Source of the DNA: Brasenia schreberi
Taxonomy: Eukaryota; Streptophyta; Magnoliopsida; Nymphaeales; Cabombaceae
NCBI GenBank assembly: GCA_036023115.1
Contig: JAYKKT010000037.1
Span: forward strand, 2,540,501 to 2,604,500
Reading direction: 5' to 3'
Length of the DNA stretch: 64,000 nucleotides
This document shows, in pieces, positions 14,418 to 26,299 of this stretch; the stretch's first letter is position 1, and each line of letters starts with the position of its first letter. A program made the position numbers and the translations under genes. Below the pieces are notes generated by a model that saw only the letters and a list, made by a program, of their open reading frames with translations, was not told the origin of the DNA and searched no databases.

Positions 14418-14934
14418 TTACTAAATGGATAGGTTGTGTTGCTCAAACAAAATCTTACTGATGTTTGGGGCATATCTACACATTTCATCTCTCTGTTAAA
14501 TTACCATTTTGATTCCTGTTTCATTTTTTTTTTCTTATTTATCTTTATCTTTTCCTTTTTGTATTTAGTAGAAAAGGCAATTGGTCAAGAGCAAAAATGT
14601 GTCAATTTGTCCTAAAGTTAGCAAGAGAGTATTTGTCGTGCAATCTAAGTTAAACGAGACGAATAAAAAGCAATTAGGGCAAGCTAACACAACTCACATA
14701 GTACGCACGTCTCTCTCTCCACACGCACTCTGAGAGATGCTAGACACTCTCACATGCCATACTTTATAGATTGTATGGACGACACATCGAACTACTTATC
14801 AACATTTAACATGTGCACTGATGTCATTTAATATATATGGGTGCATTAAATGTGATGCAGAATGAACACTTTCATCAATGTCTGATCGTACTAACAAATG
14901 ATCAAGCAATATCAAACAAGAGAGGTTGTCTAAT

Positions 14935-14936
<2 letters not shown>

Positions 14937-14988
<52 letters not shown>
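14937..14988 (+). repeat. (CT)n microsatellite
   Basis: About 50 bp of uninterrupted CT repeats precede a short GT/TG-rich tract (14999-15012). It lies in phytoglobin intron 3, shortly before exon 4. A second microsatellite, (CA)n(TA)n, lies at about 14374-14416. Open frames over this tract are not genes. Confidence 0.95.
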
Positions 14989-14990
<2 letters not shown>

Positions 14991-15203
14991 ATCTATCTAT
15001 GTGTGTGTGTGCGCATGTGGACTTGCTTGTATATGTGTGTGTCACGCGTGGTTTGTTATGGAAAAGATGGTGAAAAAAGCATTGTTTTTTACTATACGCG
15101 AAGGGATGAGTGCAGCATGGCAGAGGCTTATGATCACCTCGCATCAGCCATTAAAGCTGAAATGAAGATAGAAGCTAGTCGGATTGCCTCCCATGATGCT
15201 TAG

Positions 15204-17662
15204 GTCTTCTTAGAATTATATATTTGTAGCATCTTTATGTAAAAAGTTTTTCTTGAACACACAAATTGGGTCAGTTTGGTACATGAACCTCTCAAGTATG
15301 TGGCTCACTGCATGTCAAACTTATGGAAGACCTGCTGAATCTAATATAAATGCTTCTATTACTTATATAATTGCCCGAATCTTATTTTCACAAAAAGAAG
15401 GCCTTTAATATGATCGTCTTTGCAGCCAGAAGAACTGGATCACAAAGAATCATTTATATTAGTGTGTGTGTTTGTGTGCACATATAAAATAAAGATCAAA
15501 TTAAACCCGAACCAGTCATGGAATTGAAGGAGGATTGGGAACCTCACCAGTTTGGTTACTCTTTGTCCTACCATGGAATTGAACCCGAACCAGTCATGGA
15601 ACTGATAGTTCCTGATCACAGGGGCCCTGTTCTGATATGGTTCTTGGTTCCAATTGAACCGAAACCCACAGTTTGGAAGCCCGGTCTGGTTTACACAGAA
15701 CATGCCATGTCTACCTCAGTTGATCATCTCTTTGAAGCTTATGTTAAAAGGAGGTCACAATAGAACAACCCACCTACACACGTAGGTTTCATAAATATGA
15801 TACTTAGTAATTGCATTTATGGTTCTAAAAGTGGGTCGGATTAAAGTAAATGAGTAAGAGAGCCCACCAATGGGTTCAGGTCAAGTTGGGTCCTTATTAG
15901 ATGTGTTTGCTTAGACGTTGGAACAATGGAGACCAGGGTAGCTCATTTCCATTTGAACCTGGTTCAGGTAAGCCTATGTCTTTATAGATCTAGACGTAGT
16001 GCGCCCATGGGAGTCTACTATTAAAAAAAACAAGAACCATCCTTTTCTCTGGGATGGAAAAGTTGGGTCTTGCTGGCCCCTACCATATTTGCACAATTCC
16101 GATATTGAACTCATGACGTTCAACTTGAAAGTTTTTTTGAGTCAAAATTCCAGCCAGGAATGTTTGAGATCCATTTTAATTGGTGACTCTATATTCAGAA
16201 TCTGGATGCGTCATGCGAATGTTTGTACTGTGTCGAGGTCGGAAACTGTGACGGGGGAGCTGAAAAAATCTCTTCAAGGGTTGGGGCAGGGACAACATGT
16301 CTCCGTCTCACGACCCCGCTAATACCAATCCTGGTTCATTGAGGATCCTAACTAAAGGGGTAATTTTTTTCATTCTCAAAGCCTTAATAACTGTAGAGAA
16401 AAGTGACGAAGAAAGAGACTTAGAAGAAGAAAGAAAAAAGAAGTTTCTAGGGTTTCTTTTCTATCAATAAGTCAAGCAACTCTGTAGTAATGGTGATTAT
16501 AAATTTTCTTTAGGTTGGTTGTCAATAGTTTCATTTTTTATATGAACTCCTTTATGTATTATGATAGTATGAGGAAAATTCATAATTTTATATATGAATG
16601 CTAATGAGGTGGGATTCTGGCACCACGAGATTCATGCGGTCTCTGGAGACATAGAGATGAGGATTAGGAAACTTTTGATGAGTGGATTCCTAAACGAGGC
16701 TGGGGACCATGATCCTCATCCCTGTCCCGCCCCATGAACATCCTTAATTGGAATCCACAAGACAAAAGGACTCCAACTAATCCCAGGAGAGCCTCCATGA
16801 AAGATCGAGGGGTTGCATGGCGTGCCAGGAAATTGGGTGACCAAGCGTGTTTATCAGTCTTGTGATGCTGAAAGAGAAAGATTTCACAAGTCTTCAAACC
16901 GGCGGGTCTATTCAATTGAGCGGAACTCCGCAAGACGGTGCTGTTTGAGCACGTGGTGCAAACGACTCAAGAGCAAGGATGGCATGGTCTGCTCCTTACG
17001 TTGTTTTTCAATGTAAACGGGCTGCCATTTGCAACCAGGGGGTGTTTAAGGAACCGCAGGAACCAAATCGAACGGGCGATTTGATTCTTCTAACGTTGAG
17101 TGATTTGGTTTGGTTTGATTCTAATAAGAGAAATAATGAATGGTTTGGTTCACGATTCTAATGATGGAATTGAACCAAACCACTAGGAAAGGCTTATGAG
17201 AAAGAAAATTTTAGTACCATATTGAGAAGGCAGGCGGAGTGGGGATTCATAGCGACTATAAAATGGGTCATGAAGGTAGACAAGGATATCATTCTTTATC
17301 ATATTAATATCTGATATGTGGTCATTGACCACATGATATTAAATTAATTTCCTTTTAGAGGGGGTGCCGCCCCTAGCAGTTGTTAGCCAAACACTAAATA
17401 AGTAAAACTGTGGTTCTAAACCAAACCAGAACCATCAGTTCGGTTCAGTTCAGTTTTGATCACTCCCATGATTTAGTTCAGTTCTCAAAATACCAGAAGC
17501 CACAAGTTGCGGTTTGGTTCGAGGTTGAAACTAGAACCGACACCAACAGAATCGTGAAAACACCTACTTGCAGCTATGCGGTCCATGTACGCAAACAGGC
17601 GCTCAGTAGTTGGTGTGTGGCGATAATTGATCTAACAAGTTTTCTTGTTCTACATTGAAAAG
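15204..17662. other. No gene found; dispersed repeats between the two phytoglobin last exons
   Basis: The stretch has GGTTC/GAACC-rich patches (15500-15680 and 17030-17560; 'cccgaaccagtcatgga' occurs twice at 15510 and 15585) and the dispersed word 'gaactcatgacgttcaact' at about 16107. I searched by eye for further phytoglobin exons before the second last exon and found none. The 107-codon open frame at 15999-16322 has no recognisable domain. Confidence 0.5.
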
Positions 17663-17807
17663 ATGGTGAAGGGGCGTTCTTGAGGGTGATCAAAGGAGTG
17701 AAGAGATGAACGTTCCATGGAGTGAAGCATATGACCACTTGGCTGCAGCTATTGTAGGTGAGATGAAGACCCAAGCCAAACAGACCCAAATCCAAGTCCA
17801 ACTTTAA
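17663..17807 (+). pseudogene. Second phytoglobin last exon (orphan fragment)
   Basis: After an acceptor-like 'ttgaaaag' the sequence starts ATGGTGAAG, like exon 4 at 15067. After a one-base shift it reads EEMNVPWSEAYDHLAAAI, then VGEMKTQAKQ and a TAA stop at 17805. The SEAYDHLAAAI block is the conserved H-helix region at the globin C-terminus. It resembles exon 4 of the pseudogene 2.6 kb upstream, but with a different tail, so it points to a former second phytoglobin copy rather than a recent local repeat. No other exons were found near it. Confidence 0.75.
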
Positions 17808-18391
17808 ATGATGTGATGATCTATATAATGGTTTGTAGTAAGAACCTTTTGTTCTATCTTATCTTGGTGCAGTTCTGACTGATGATTTTGATACAAACAC
17901 GAAACATAAAACACCAATATATACGACCTAAAACACAAAATTGAAACCAAAAGAGTATGAAACGAATAGAGCCCGGAAAGCCCAGGATTGCGCCATCATA
18001 TTGAGCTTTGTGACCTAACACAACACGACCAGATTTAAACCCTATCTGATCTGAGTAGTTAGATCCAGAAAGTGAAATTGGATCCAACATGATACTAGGT
18101 GCTAGCATATCGGTATGCATACTGAATTGAGTGTGAAGGATCCGACACACTAAGGTACTTGGATACAGATTCATGATTGATTTGCTTAGTTATATGGTTC
18201 TTAGTCCAAATCAATTAGGTAGGATCCAATTAACTAAGAGTAGGACATGCTTAATTACATACAACACATTGACATCTAGTAGTGGTAAGCTATGTCACAT
18301 GGGTGCGGGTGAAAAATACAGCAAATTTCAAAAAATTTGGGTGTGGCGACACGGCTAAAGTATATAATATTATATATATAATATTCACCTT
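17808..18391. other. No gene found
   Basis: Short open frames on both strands have no recognisable similarity. The last part (18358-18390) is AT-rich. Nothing further can be supported. Confidence 0.5.
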
Positions 18392-19356
18392 GTGATATGT
18401 GAAACAATATGTATGATGGTGCAAAAACATGTGTGTTCTTTGAAGTTAATATTGGGTTACATCAAGGATCAACTTTAAGTCCATACTTATTTATAATGGT
18501 GATTGATGAGTTAACAAAAATATTCACGATGAAGTACCTTGGTGTATGTTATTTGCAGATGACATTGTGTTAGCGGAGGAGTGTAAGGAAAAAGTTAAAA
18601 GAAAATTGGAACTATGCAGATAGACATTAGAAAGCAAAGGCTTCCGACTTAGTAGAACAAAGACAACATATATGAAATGTAAGTTTGATCATTTGGTTAC
18701 TTCAAATGACATATAAATTAAAATTGGCACACATTGCATCCACCAAAAGGAAAGTTTTAAATACCTAGGGCTAATTTTTCAAGAGTGATGGAAAAATTGA
18801 TGGAGATGTTACGCATAGAATTAATGATGGTTGGTTAAAATGGAGAGGAGCATCAGGTATTCTTTCTTATAAGAAGATATCATTAAAGTTAAAAGGAAAA
18901 TATTATATATCAACAATTAGACATATTATGTTTTATGGTTCGAGTGTTGGGCAGTTAATTATCAATATGTACAAAAGATGTCTATGACAGAAATGAAGAT
19001 GTTGAGATGGATGGGTGGTCATATAAAAAAAGGCCGTATACATAATGAGGTTATTAGAAACAAATTATGAGTGGCACCAATAGAGGATAAAATGAGAGAA
19101 TATCGTTTAAGATGGTTTAACATATACAAAGAAGATCAAAACAAGAACTTCTAAGAATGTATGAAAAACTAAATTTGGAAAATATTAAAAGAGGTGGAGG
19201 ACAACCACAAAAGTGTGGAAAGAAACAATAAAGACTTATCTAGCTTATTGTGAGTTAAATGCTAACATGTCACATGATAGGATTACGTGGAAACAAAAAA
19301 ACTATGTAGTCGAACCCATCTAGTATGGGAAAAGGCTTAGTTGTTGTTGTATATAT
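18392..19356 (+). mobile_element. RTE-type LINE copy with large internal deletion
   Basis: It begins with 'ccttgtgatatgtgaaacaat', which matches the full element near 42545-42570. It then jumps directly to the sequence equivalent to about 43588 (tatgatggtgcaaaaacatg), so about 1 kb of the reverse transcriptase region is missing. The rest runs to the 3' signature 'gtatgggaaaaggcttag' and a short (TTG)n tail near 19340-19355. It carries the sequence of the catalytic box (about 18553-18575, [12 protein letters not shown]) followed by stops and frameshifts. Confidence 0.88.
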
Positions 19357-19589
19357 AATATTTAAGTTAGAGATAATAGTAATTAAACAACTTTATGTTA
19401 AAGCAAAACAAGTAAACAACTACTAATTTCTCATACTACATAAATCAATCAAAGAAAATCAAAATCTTAATGTTTGATAAATGAAATGAACATGTAACAT
19501 TCATCCTTGTTCATCCTTACTATAATTCCATATTAAGGGTATGCAAATCTAGGCTTTCACGTAAGTGATATTCCTGCAATCTGATTGTA

Positions 19590-21105
19590 CTTTAAAAATC
19601 CCAACAATAAGACGATGGAGCAAACGAGGAGACCGATGACGAGGATGAGTTTTGCGGTGGCAAACAGGGCCCTTGACGTGGAGAAGAGCAGTCGAAACGT
19701 CACTCGGTTTGCAGCGGTCTAAAGAAGGCCCACAGAGACCAGGATTTCCTACCTGAACTGGCCGGTGCTCGGAACTAGGCCAGAAAAATTGTTGTAGGAA
19801 AAATCTACGGACGTCAAGCTCTGCATCGACGAGATGGAGGCTGGGATGTCGCCTGAGAGGTGGTTTCTCGATAGGTTGAGGTAATTCAGGATGTGCATGT
19901 CAGTGATCTCGACAGGAATCCTATCGGTGAGCTCGTTCTGGCTGAGGTCAACGAAGGTGAGAAGCTTACATCGGCTGATCTCCGGTGCGATCTCCCCGGA
20001 CAGCTTATTGTCGCTAAGGTCGAGCTTAGAAAGCTGCTGAACCGATCGATCGTCACCGTGATCGTACCGGAGAAAGAGTTGCCATCGAGAAGGAGACGAG
20101 GTCGTGAAAGATGACAGCCAGAAAAAGGACTTGATGGTGTCGGCGATGTCGCCGGAATCGTGTTGCGGAGGGAGGAAGTTGATTGGGTTCAGATTCTCAA
20201 GGGCAGCAGACGGCAGTGACTCAGTCGATGGTGGTGGAGGTGGCTGTTTCCTTCGGGAAGATGACCAGTCGCGGTCAATGGGCACGGTGGTGGTTTCGGA
20301 TTTGGCTCGGCGGTGGTGGTGGCGGGGTTCGGTGGTCGGTTGCCAGGCGGGGAGCTGGGCGAGCTCATCAATGGCGGGCTTGGCCTTCTTTATGAGCCAA
20401 TCTACGGCCTTGGAAGGGCAATTGTAGCCGAGGCGGTCCTGGACGTCGTAGAACTGAATGGCGGTGTGAGCGGAGAGGCGAACACGGCGGTCCCTCGGCC
20501 CCTTGGCCGTGCAAACCTTGCTGTGTCGATCCTTCCTTCCGGTAGACCGCACAATGTGTCCGCCTTCGACCTCCACAATCTCGCCTATCTTGTTGTTGCC
20601 TCCTCCCCGACGGCCTCGGAACGGACCCTTCCGCAGCGCCGATGTTGTCTGCTCGCCCATTACCACGCCAAACTGCGCATGTTCAATCAAAGAGGAGGGG
20701 TGCAGCTCCGGTAACTCCCCGGAAGCCGTCAGGAGGGTCGTCGCTATCTACCACTGGTACTGGTGGTGATCCAGAACCCTTTCTTCCTCCTCGTCTTTCA
20801 GTGCCGCTCCTCTTCCTCACTTGGAGGAAATATCACGAAGGATGAGGCTCCCTGTTTTTCCCAGTTGCAGAGGGATGCTTCTCGTGAAGTTGTTTTCCCA
20901 CAGTTGCAGTACTTCCAGCTTCGGCATATCATCGATAAAGCTCGGGATGGAGTCGTGGAGCCTGTTTCTGAATAGATTAAGAAGAATCAGGTTGCGCAAA
21001 TCGCCAAACTCAGCCGGAATCTTCGGAGAGATCCACAGATTTGACTTGAAGAGAACTACTGGAGACATGAAGAGGCGGGTGAAGAGGCCCAGCCTTTTAT
21101 ACCAT
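19590..21105 (-). pseudogene. Chimera: BAM/CLAVATA1-type LRR receptor kinase fragment with an embedded TCP transcription-factor domain
   Basis: Reading the minus strand, 21068-20817 encodes leucine-rich repeats (FGDLRNLILLNLFRNRL, then MPKLEVLQLWENNFTRSIP). TCP sequence follows (about 20690-20105). Repeats then resume from about 20090: first [11 protein letters not shown] in another frame, then [32 protein letters not shown] and [15 protein letters not shown] to 19749. After a stop, 19735-19600 encodes NPGLCGP and, after a frameshift, a membrane helix (LILVIGLLVCSIVLLLGFL). Repeat order and end match plant CLV1/BAM-type receptor kinases up to the transmembrane segment; the kinase domain is absent. 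The TCP block stands where several middle repeats should be. The unit is clearly more GC-rich than its flanks. I infer a captured or rearranged gene fragment, not a working receptor. Confidence 0.82.
19749..20690 (-). CDS. 313-codon open frame joining a TCP domain to LRRs (part of the chimera)
   Basis: One uninterrupted frame carries both families. Residues 36-116 are a CIN-type TCP region: [51 protein letters not shown], then [20 protein letters not shown]. Residues 182-190 are IADTIKSFF, a motif found downstream of the TCP domain in TCP4-like proteins. After roughly 30 junction residues the frame continues as LRRs (219-313). The natural TCP start may be Met11 (MGEQ) rather than Met1. Compared with the usual GYDRPSKAV, this copy has GYNCPSKAV in the helix-loop-helix part. 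TCP proteins are nuclear transcription factors that control leaf cell proliferation; LRRs belong outside the cell, so the fused product is not expected to work as either. Whether it is transcribed is unknown. Confidence 0.6.
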   Translation of the reverse strand: MIEHAQFGVVMGEQTTSALRKGPFRGRRGGGNNKIGEIVEVEGGHIVRSTGRKDRHSKVCTAKGPRDRRVRLSAHTAIQFYDVQDRLGYNCPSKAVDWLIKKAKPAIDELAQLPAWQPTTEPRHHHRRAKSETTTVPIDRDWSSSRRKQPPPPPSTESLPSAALENLNPINFLPPQHDSGDIADTIKSFFWLSSFTTSSPSRWQLFLRYDHGDDRSVQQLSKLDLSDNKLSGEIAPEISRCKLLTFVDLSQNELTDRIPVEITDMHILNYLNLSRNHLSGDIPASISSMQSLTSVDFSYNNFSGLVPSTGQFR

Positions 21106-21830
21106 CTAACCTAAAAACTTGAATCTGACATTTTGACCCCACTCATAATAAGCTTCGACACGTTGACACATTATAGGACACCGTGTCGGATATGCACCGA
21201 CACAGTGTTGGTGTCGCATTCGTGTCAGAGCAGACACTCTACCTCATAGAGGTGTCTGTATAGAGGTGTCTGTGTGACTTAGGTAGTAAGCGTCTAAAAG
21301 GGGCATACCTCACTGGCTAACGGGTTAGCTCTGTGGCAAAATGTTAGGAGTTCGATACTCCATCGAGCATCATCTGGTAGCGATCTGCCTGACACCGGGC
21401 CTTAGTAAAAGGAATTCTTGGTGATAGATGTAAGCTACATCCTATCACTGTGTGGTTTTTCTCCCATTATCATCTTCATCTGGCACCATCTAAACCATTC
21501 AGATGAAATGCTTTCCAATGGTTTTGCTTCTTTCTTTCGATCGGCGTGCCGGTTTAGGTACACCTCTAGATGATATGTTTGGCAGCAGGCGTCGAACTCG
21601 TAACCTTCAGCCCAACGGTCCCTTGTCTTTCTAGCTTGAAATGTCCTTATCATCATCCTGGGGAGAGCTGTATTTACCATGTTTTCCTCACTGATATTTG
21701 ATACTGTCTTGGTCATTTTTCCATTGGATCGTGATAATTTACTGATCCAAAATGCGGCAATTGGATCGCATTTAGAATTATAGTACAAATTCTATGGGTG
21801 GGAACGACCCTGTGAGTAGAGGTGGCTGAT
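21106..21830. other. Repeat-like intergenic DNA with a tRNA-promoter-like segment
   Basis: At 21305-21420, 'gggttagctctgtggcaaaatg' followed about 15 bp later by 'gagttcgatactccatc' resembles the A and B boxes of RNA polymerase III promoters, as in a tRNA-derived SINE. The following 'gatctgcctgacaccgggcc' resembles 3435-3460 ('tatctgcctgaccctagtg'), supporting a dispersed family. At 21175-21235 there is an alternating GTGTCGG/CCGACAC-rich stretch. No protein family was recognised in the 117-codon frame at 21435-21788 (minus). Confidence 0.45.
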
Positions 21831-22190
21831 TTGGGCCAGGGCCCGCAGTTCGAAAAGGACCTGAATACCCTTAAGAACAGGAACTGGGGGAACCGGACCC
21901 CAAACTGGAACCAAAACTGAGGACCTCCCTTCAGTTGCAGTTCCACCTTCCAGACAAGGGGAACAGACCTGTTGGTTCCGAACCATATTTTGGTTTCGAT
22001 TCTAAAATGCAACCCCTAATTCATGTTTTTCTCAAATGAAACTGGAACTAAACTGGACCTTGGGCCAGAACCACAACCTCACATTACCAGACCGATGGAA
22101 CAGGAACCATAGGATGCCAATTCAGTTATAAAAGAACCAAAAACAGTGGTTTCGAACTGCACTCGAACGGACCAGGTCTACCTATGAAGG
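21830..22190. repeat. GGTTC/GAACC-rich dispersed repeat
   Basis: Dense words such as 'gaaccggacc', 'ggaactgggggaacc' and 'aaactggaacc' fill the interval. Comparable text lies at 3740-4240, 15500-15680, 17030-17560 and, weakly, 50830-51070. No open frame over it has a recognisable domain and its family is unknown to me. Confidence 0.5.
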
Positions 22191-22721
22191 AAGGGTTCTT
22201 TGCCCAAGATTGATGACGAAAACCAACTTTAGATTTTAGATGAATGGTTGATGATGCATGATGAACATGGTTCGGTCCAAGAACTATCAATCAGCAAAAA
22301 ATGCCATTAAAATTATTGAAAATCCACGCCAAGCCTCGGCCTTGGTCTCATCCCCTCCCTCTTCTCACTAGTACAAAAATAACATTTTTGGATCAAATAT
22401 TGAGTAAAACCATTTTGAAAACTATATTTGAGCTCATCATTGAAAAAAATGGATTTGAGAGAACTTATTTTGATGGTTGAGATCAAGTTTTATAGTTGAA
22501 ACTATCAAAATGGATTCGCGAAAAAAATTATTCTACATTGAAAATAAACCCCTAAATAAGATCATCTCTTACTTTTTAATTTTTTTTAGCTTTAATTCTC
22601 AATATAAATTGTTAGAACTTATTTCAGTATAATTCTTATTTTTACAAATTGTTAGACGTCTTTCAATAGTTTTGTTTTATTTGGGCAGTTAGTGACTAAA
22701 AGATATATTTATTTCCATTAG

Positions 22722-22980
22722 GGCTGGCTCCACCCAAATTTGAAAAAAATGAATTCAAATTTGAAATTGTATGAAATTTCCAAAAAAAAAAGTCAGATAA
22801 CTTCTGGATCCACCACTGGTTTAGACGTCTTACAAATAAGCTCATCATTGAAAAAAAGTCAATTGTATATTGAAATTTCCAAAAAAAAATGAAAATTTTT
22901 AAAGCTGGCTCCACCCAAATTTGAAGTTTGCCTTACCTAAAACAAATTTCTCGATCCGCCACTGGTTTAGACCAAAAACA
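22722..22980. repeat. Two copies of a short element with 'ccacccaaatttgaa' and 'ccaccactgg' ends
   Basis: The text 'gctggctccacccaaatttgaa' starts near 22723 and again near 22902. Each copy is followed by 'ggatccaccactggtttagac' (about 22808) or 'gatccgccactggtttagac' (about 22953). The 'gat/ccgccactgg' edge resembles hAT-type termini ('ccagtggcggatc' read on the minus strand), so these may be small non-autonomous hAT remnants. There is no coding capacity. Confidence 0.5.
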
Positions 22981-23590
22981 AGAGAACTAACTATAATGAC
23001 TTGTGCCAAATAAATTCAATGGAGATGGTGTTGAAGAGGATACTTTTGAAATTGCAGAGAAGCTTATTTTTGGAGCATTATCTTCAATAGAGCTCATATT
23101 TACAGACAAATGTTTTCTTGTAATTGAGTGTATACAAGAATAAATTCAAATATCCAAATAAAAAGTCAGATAAATTAAACTCATATTTTCATTTAGGATT
23201 GACTAACATCAATGTATAAATGAAATCTCCATTAAGAGAGTGCAACACTCAAAGCGTTACCTCACCTGGCAGGACACTTGACTCACAAGATGTAGGTTGT
23301 AACTTCGAAAAACAAACTATTGGAGTACGAACTTATTTCATGTAATCAATTTTTCCATAAAACCACTGCATGATTCATGCTTGGAATATCGAACAAACAT
23401 GAAATAAGCTTTGAAATCACTAAATCCAATCTTAATGATTGAGGGGTTCCAATCTTCCTCTAAAATTGAGGGCATCCATATGGTTACATTTTAGCAAAAA
23501 ATTAAAAGAAAGACTTTTCATACACTTGGTACAAGAGGAGGATTTTGTGTATTGCAATGTACACACACAAATACACAGATATACATGTGC

Positions 23591-25096
<1,506 letters not shown>

Positions 25097-25269
25097 TATA
25101 CGTTTACGGGGTTTATTTGAGATGTTTCGAGTCAGTTTGACCCAAAAACAATCTGCCGGATTTGTGTAATGTATGCCGACCAAAAAAAGTTTGTGTTCAA
25201 CCTGTTCACTAATTACATAAGATTATAACAACTAAGCTATTTACCGTATTAGATAAGGATGGCTATATA

Positions 25270-26150
25270 ATTTTTTTTTTATAGAGTTCGATCCAGGATA
25301 ACAACTGTATCAACAAAAATTAGATTATTTTTTATCATTTTCTTTAAATACTTTTACGATCTTTCTCTTTTTCTTTTAACATTTTCACTAACTTTTTAGT
25401 TTTTTTTGTTATCTTTTCATGAGTTTAAAGTATCGCAAATAATTTTTCTTTATTTTATAACCATTCTCAAATTGTTTCCAATGACTTCATTACGAATACA
25501 GCTTTCTCTTATGTCCATCAACATTCTTATGATCATCTTTACTTGTAAACATTTTTTACATATGTTGCTGATTAATTGCTTAATACTCAACATCATATAA
25601 TATAATAAGTTTAAATGGTGCTCTATATTATTTAATTTTCAACTTTAATGATATTTTTTTATGATATAAGTACTTGATATACCTCTCTATTTAATCAACT
25701 ACCGTTAATTTTATATGGACGACTCTATCAATTTTTTAATTGCTCTAAAAACTAATCCAAGGTATTTAATTTTTTTTTGAAGATGCAATATGCGTCAAAC
25801 TTAATTTTTATGTTATCTCTAGTAACCAAATGATTAAACTTGTATTTCACATATTTTGTTTTTAAATCAAATTTTTTCTAATATTCGAGTAGTTTCAATT
25901 TTGTTAATTTCTTTCTTGAACTCATTAACCAATACACCGTCATCTACAAATAACTTAAACCAAAAATATTAAATATGTTGCTTAACTCGCCAATAATCAA
26001 GGTAAATAAATATAGAGTTGAAGATAATATTTGATTTAATCCAATAATAATCTCAAAGAAAATCGTCATTCCTTTTTGCATTTCATAAATTCATATAGAT
26101 TTTGCATACCATCATACATATTTTTTATAAAATATTTACAGTAGATACTT
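25270..26150 (-). mobile_element. Ancient RTE-type LINE remnant
   Basis: On the minus strand the AT-rich sequence follows the RTE 3' half at low similarity. The order of landmarks is kept: an 'atatgtatgatggtatgcaaa' region (26100-26125), the 'catctacaaataac' region equivalent to the LFADD box (about 25945), 'aaatatgtgaaatacaagtt' (about 25840), and the MSGH-region equivalent (about 25540). It has no open frame of note. It is much older than the other copies and lies just upstream of the BELL gene leader. Confidence 0.65.
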
Positions 26151-26299
26151 GTTTTGAAGTACAACGCTGGCTACTGGTACTCGTGAGGTGATGGGCTAAG
26201 AATTGATGTTACTTGGTAATCTCTTGTGAGGTTGAGGGGGCTTCTTCGTGATTTTCAATTATTTAATATTTAATACGAGTTAAACTATTTGCGTGCCCG

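Noticed and set aside
20313..20714. Plus-strand open frames of 60-133 codons between 19.9 and 21.1 kb
   Set aside because: They are antisense shadows of the GC-rich TCP-LRR chimera, whose minus-strand frame has recognisable domains.
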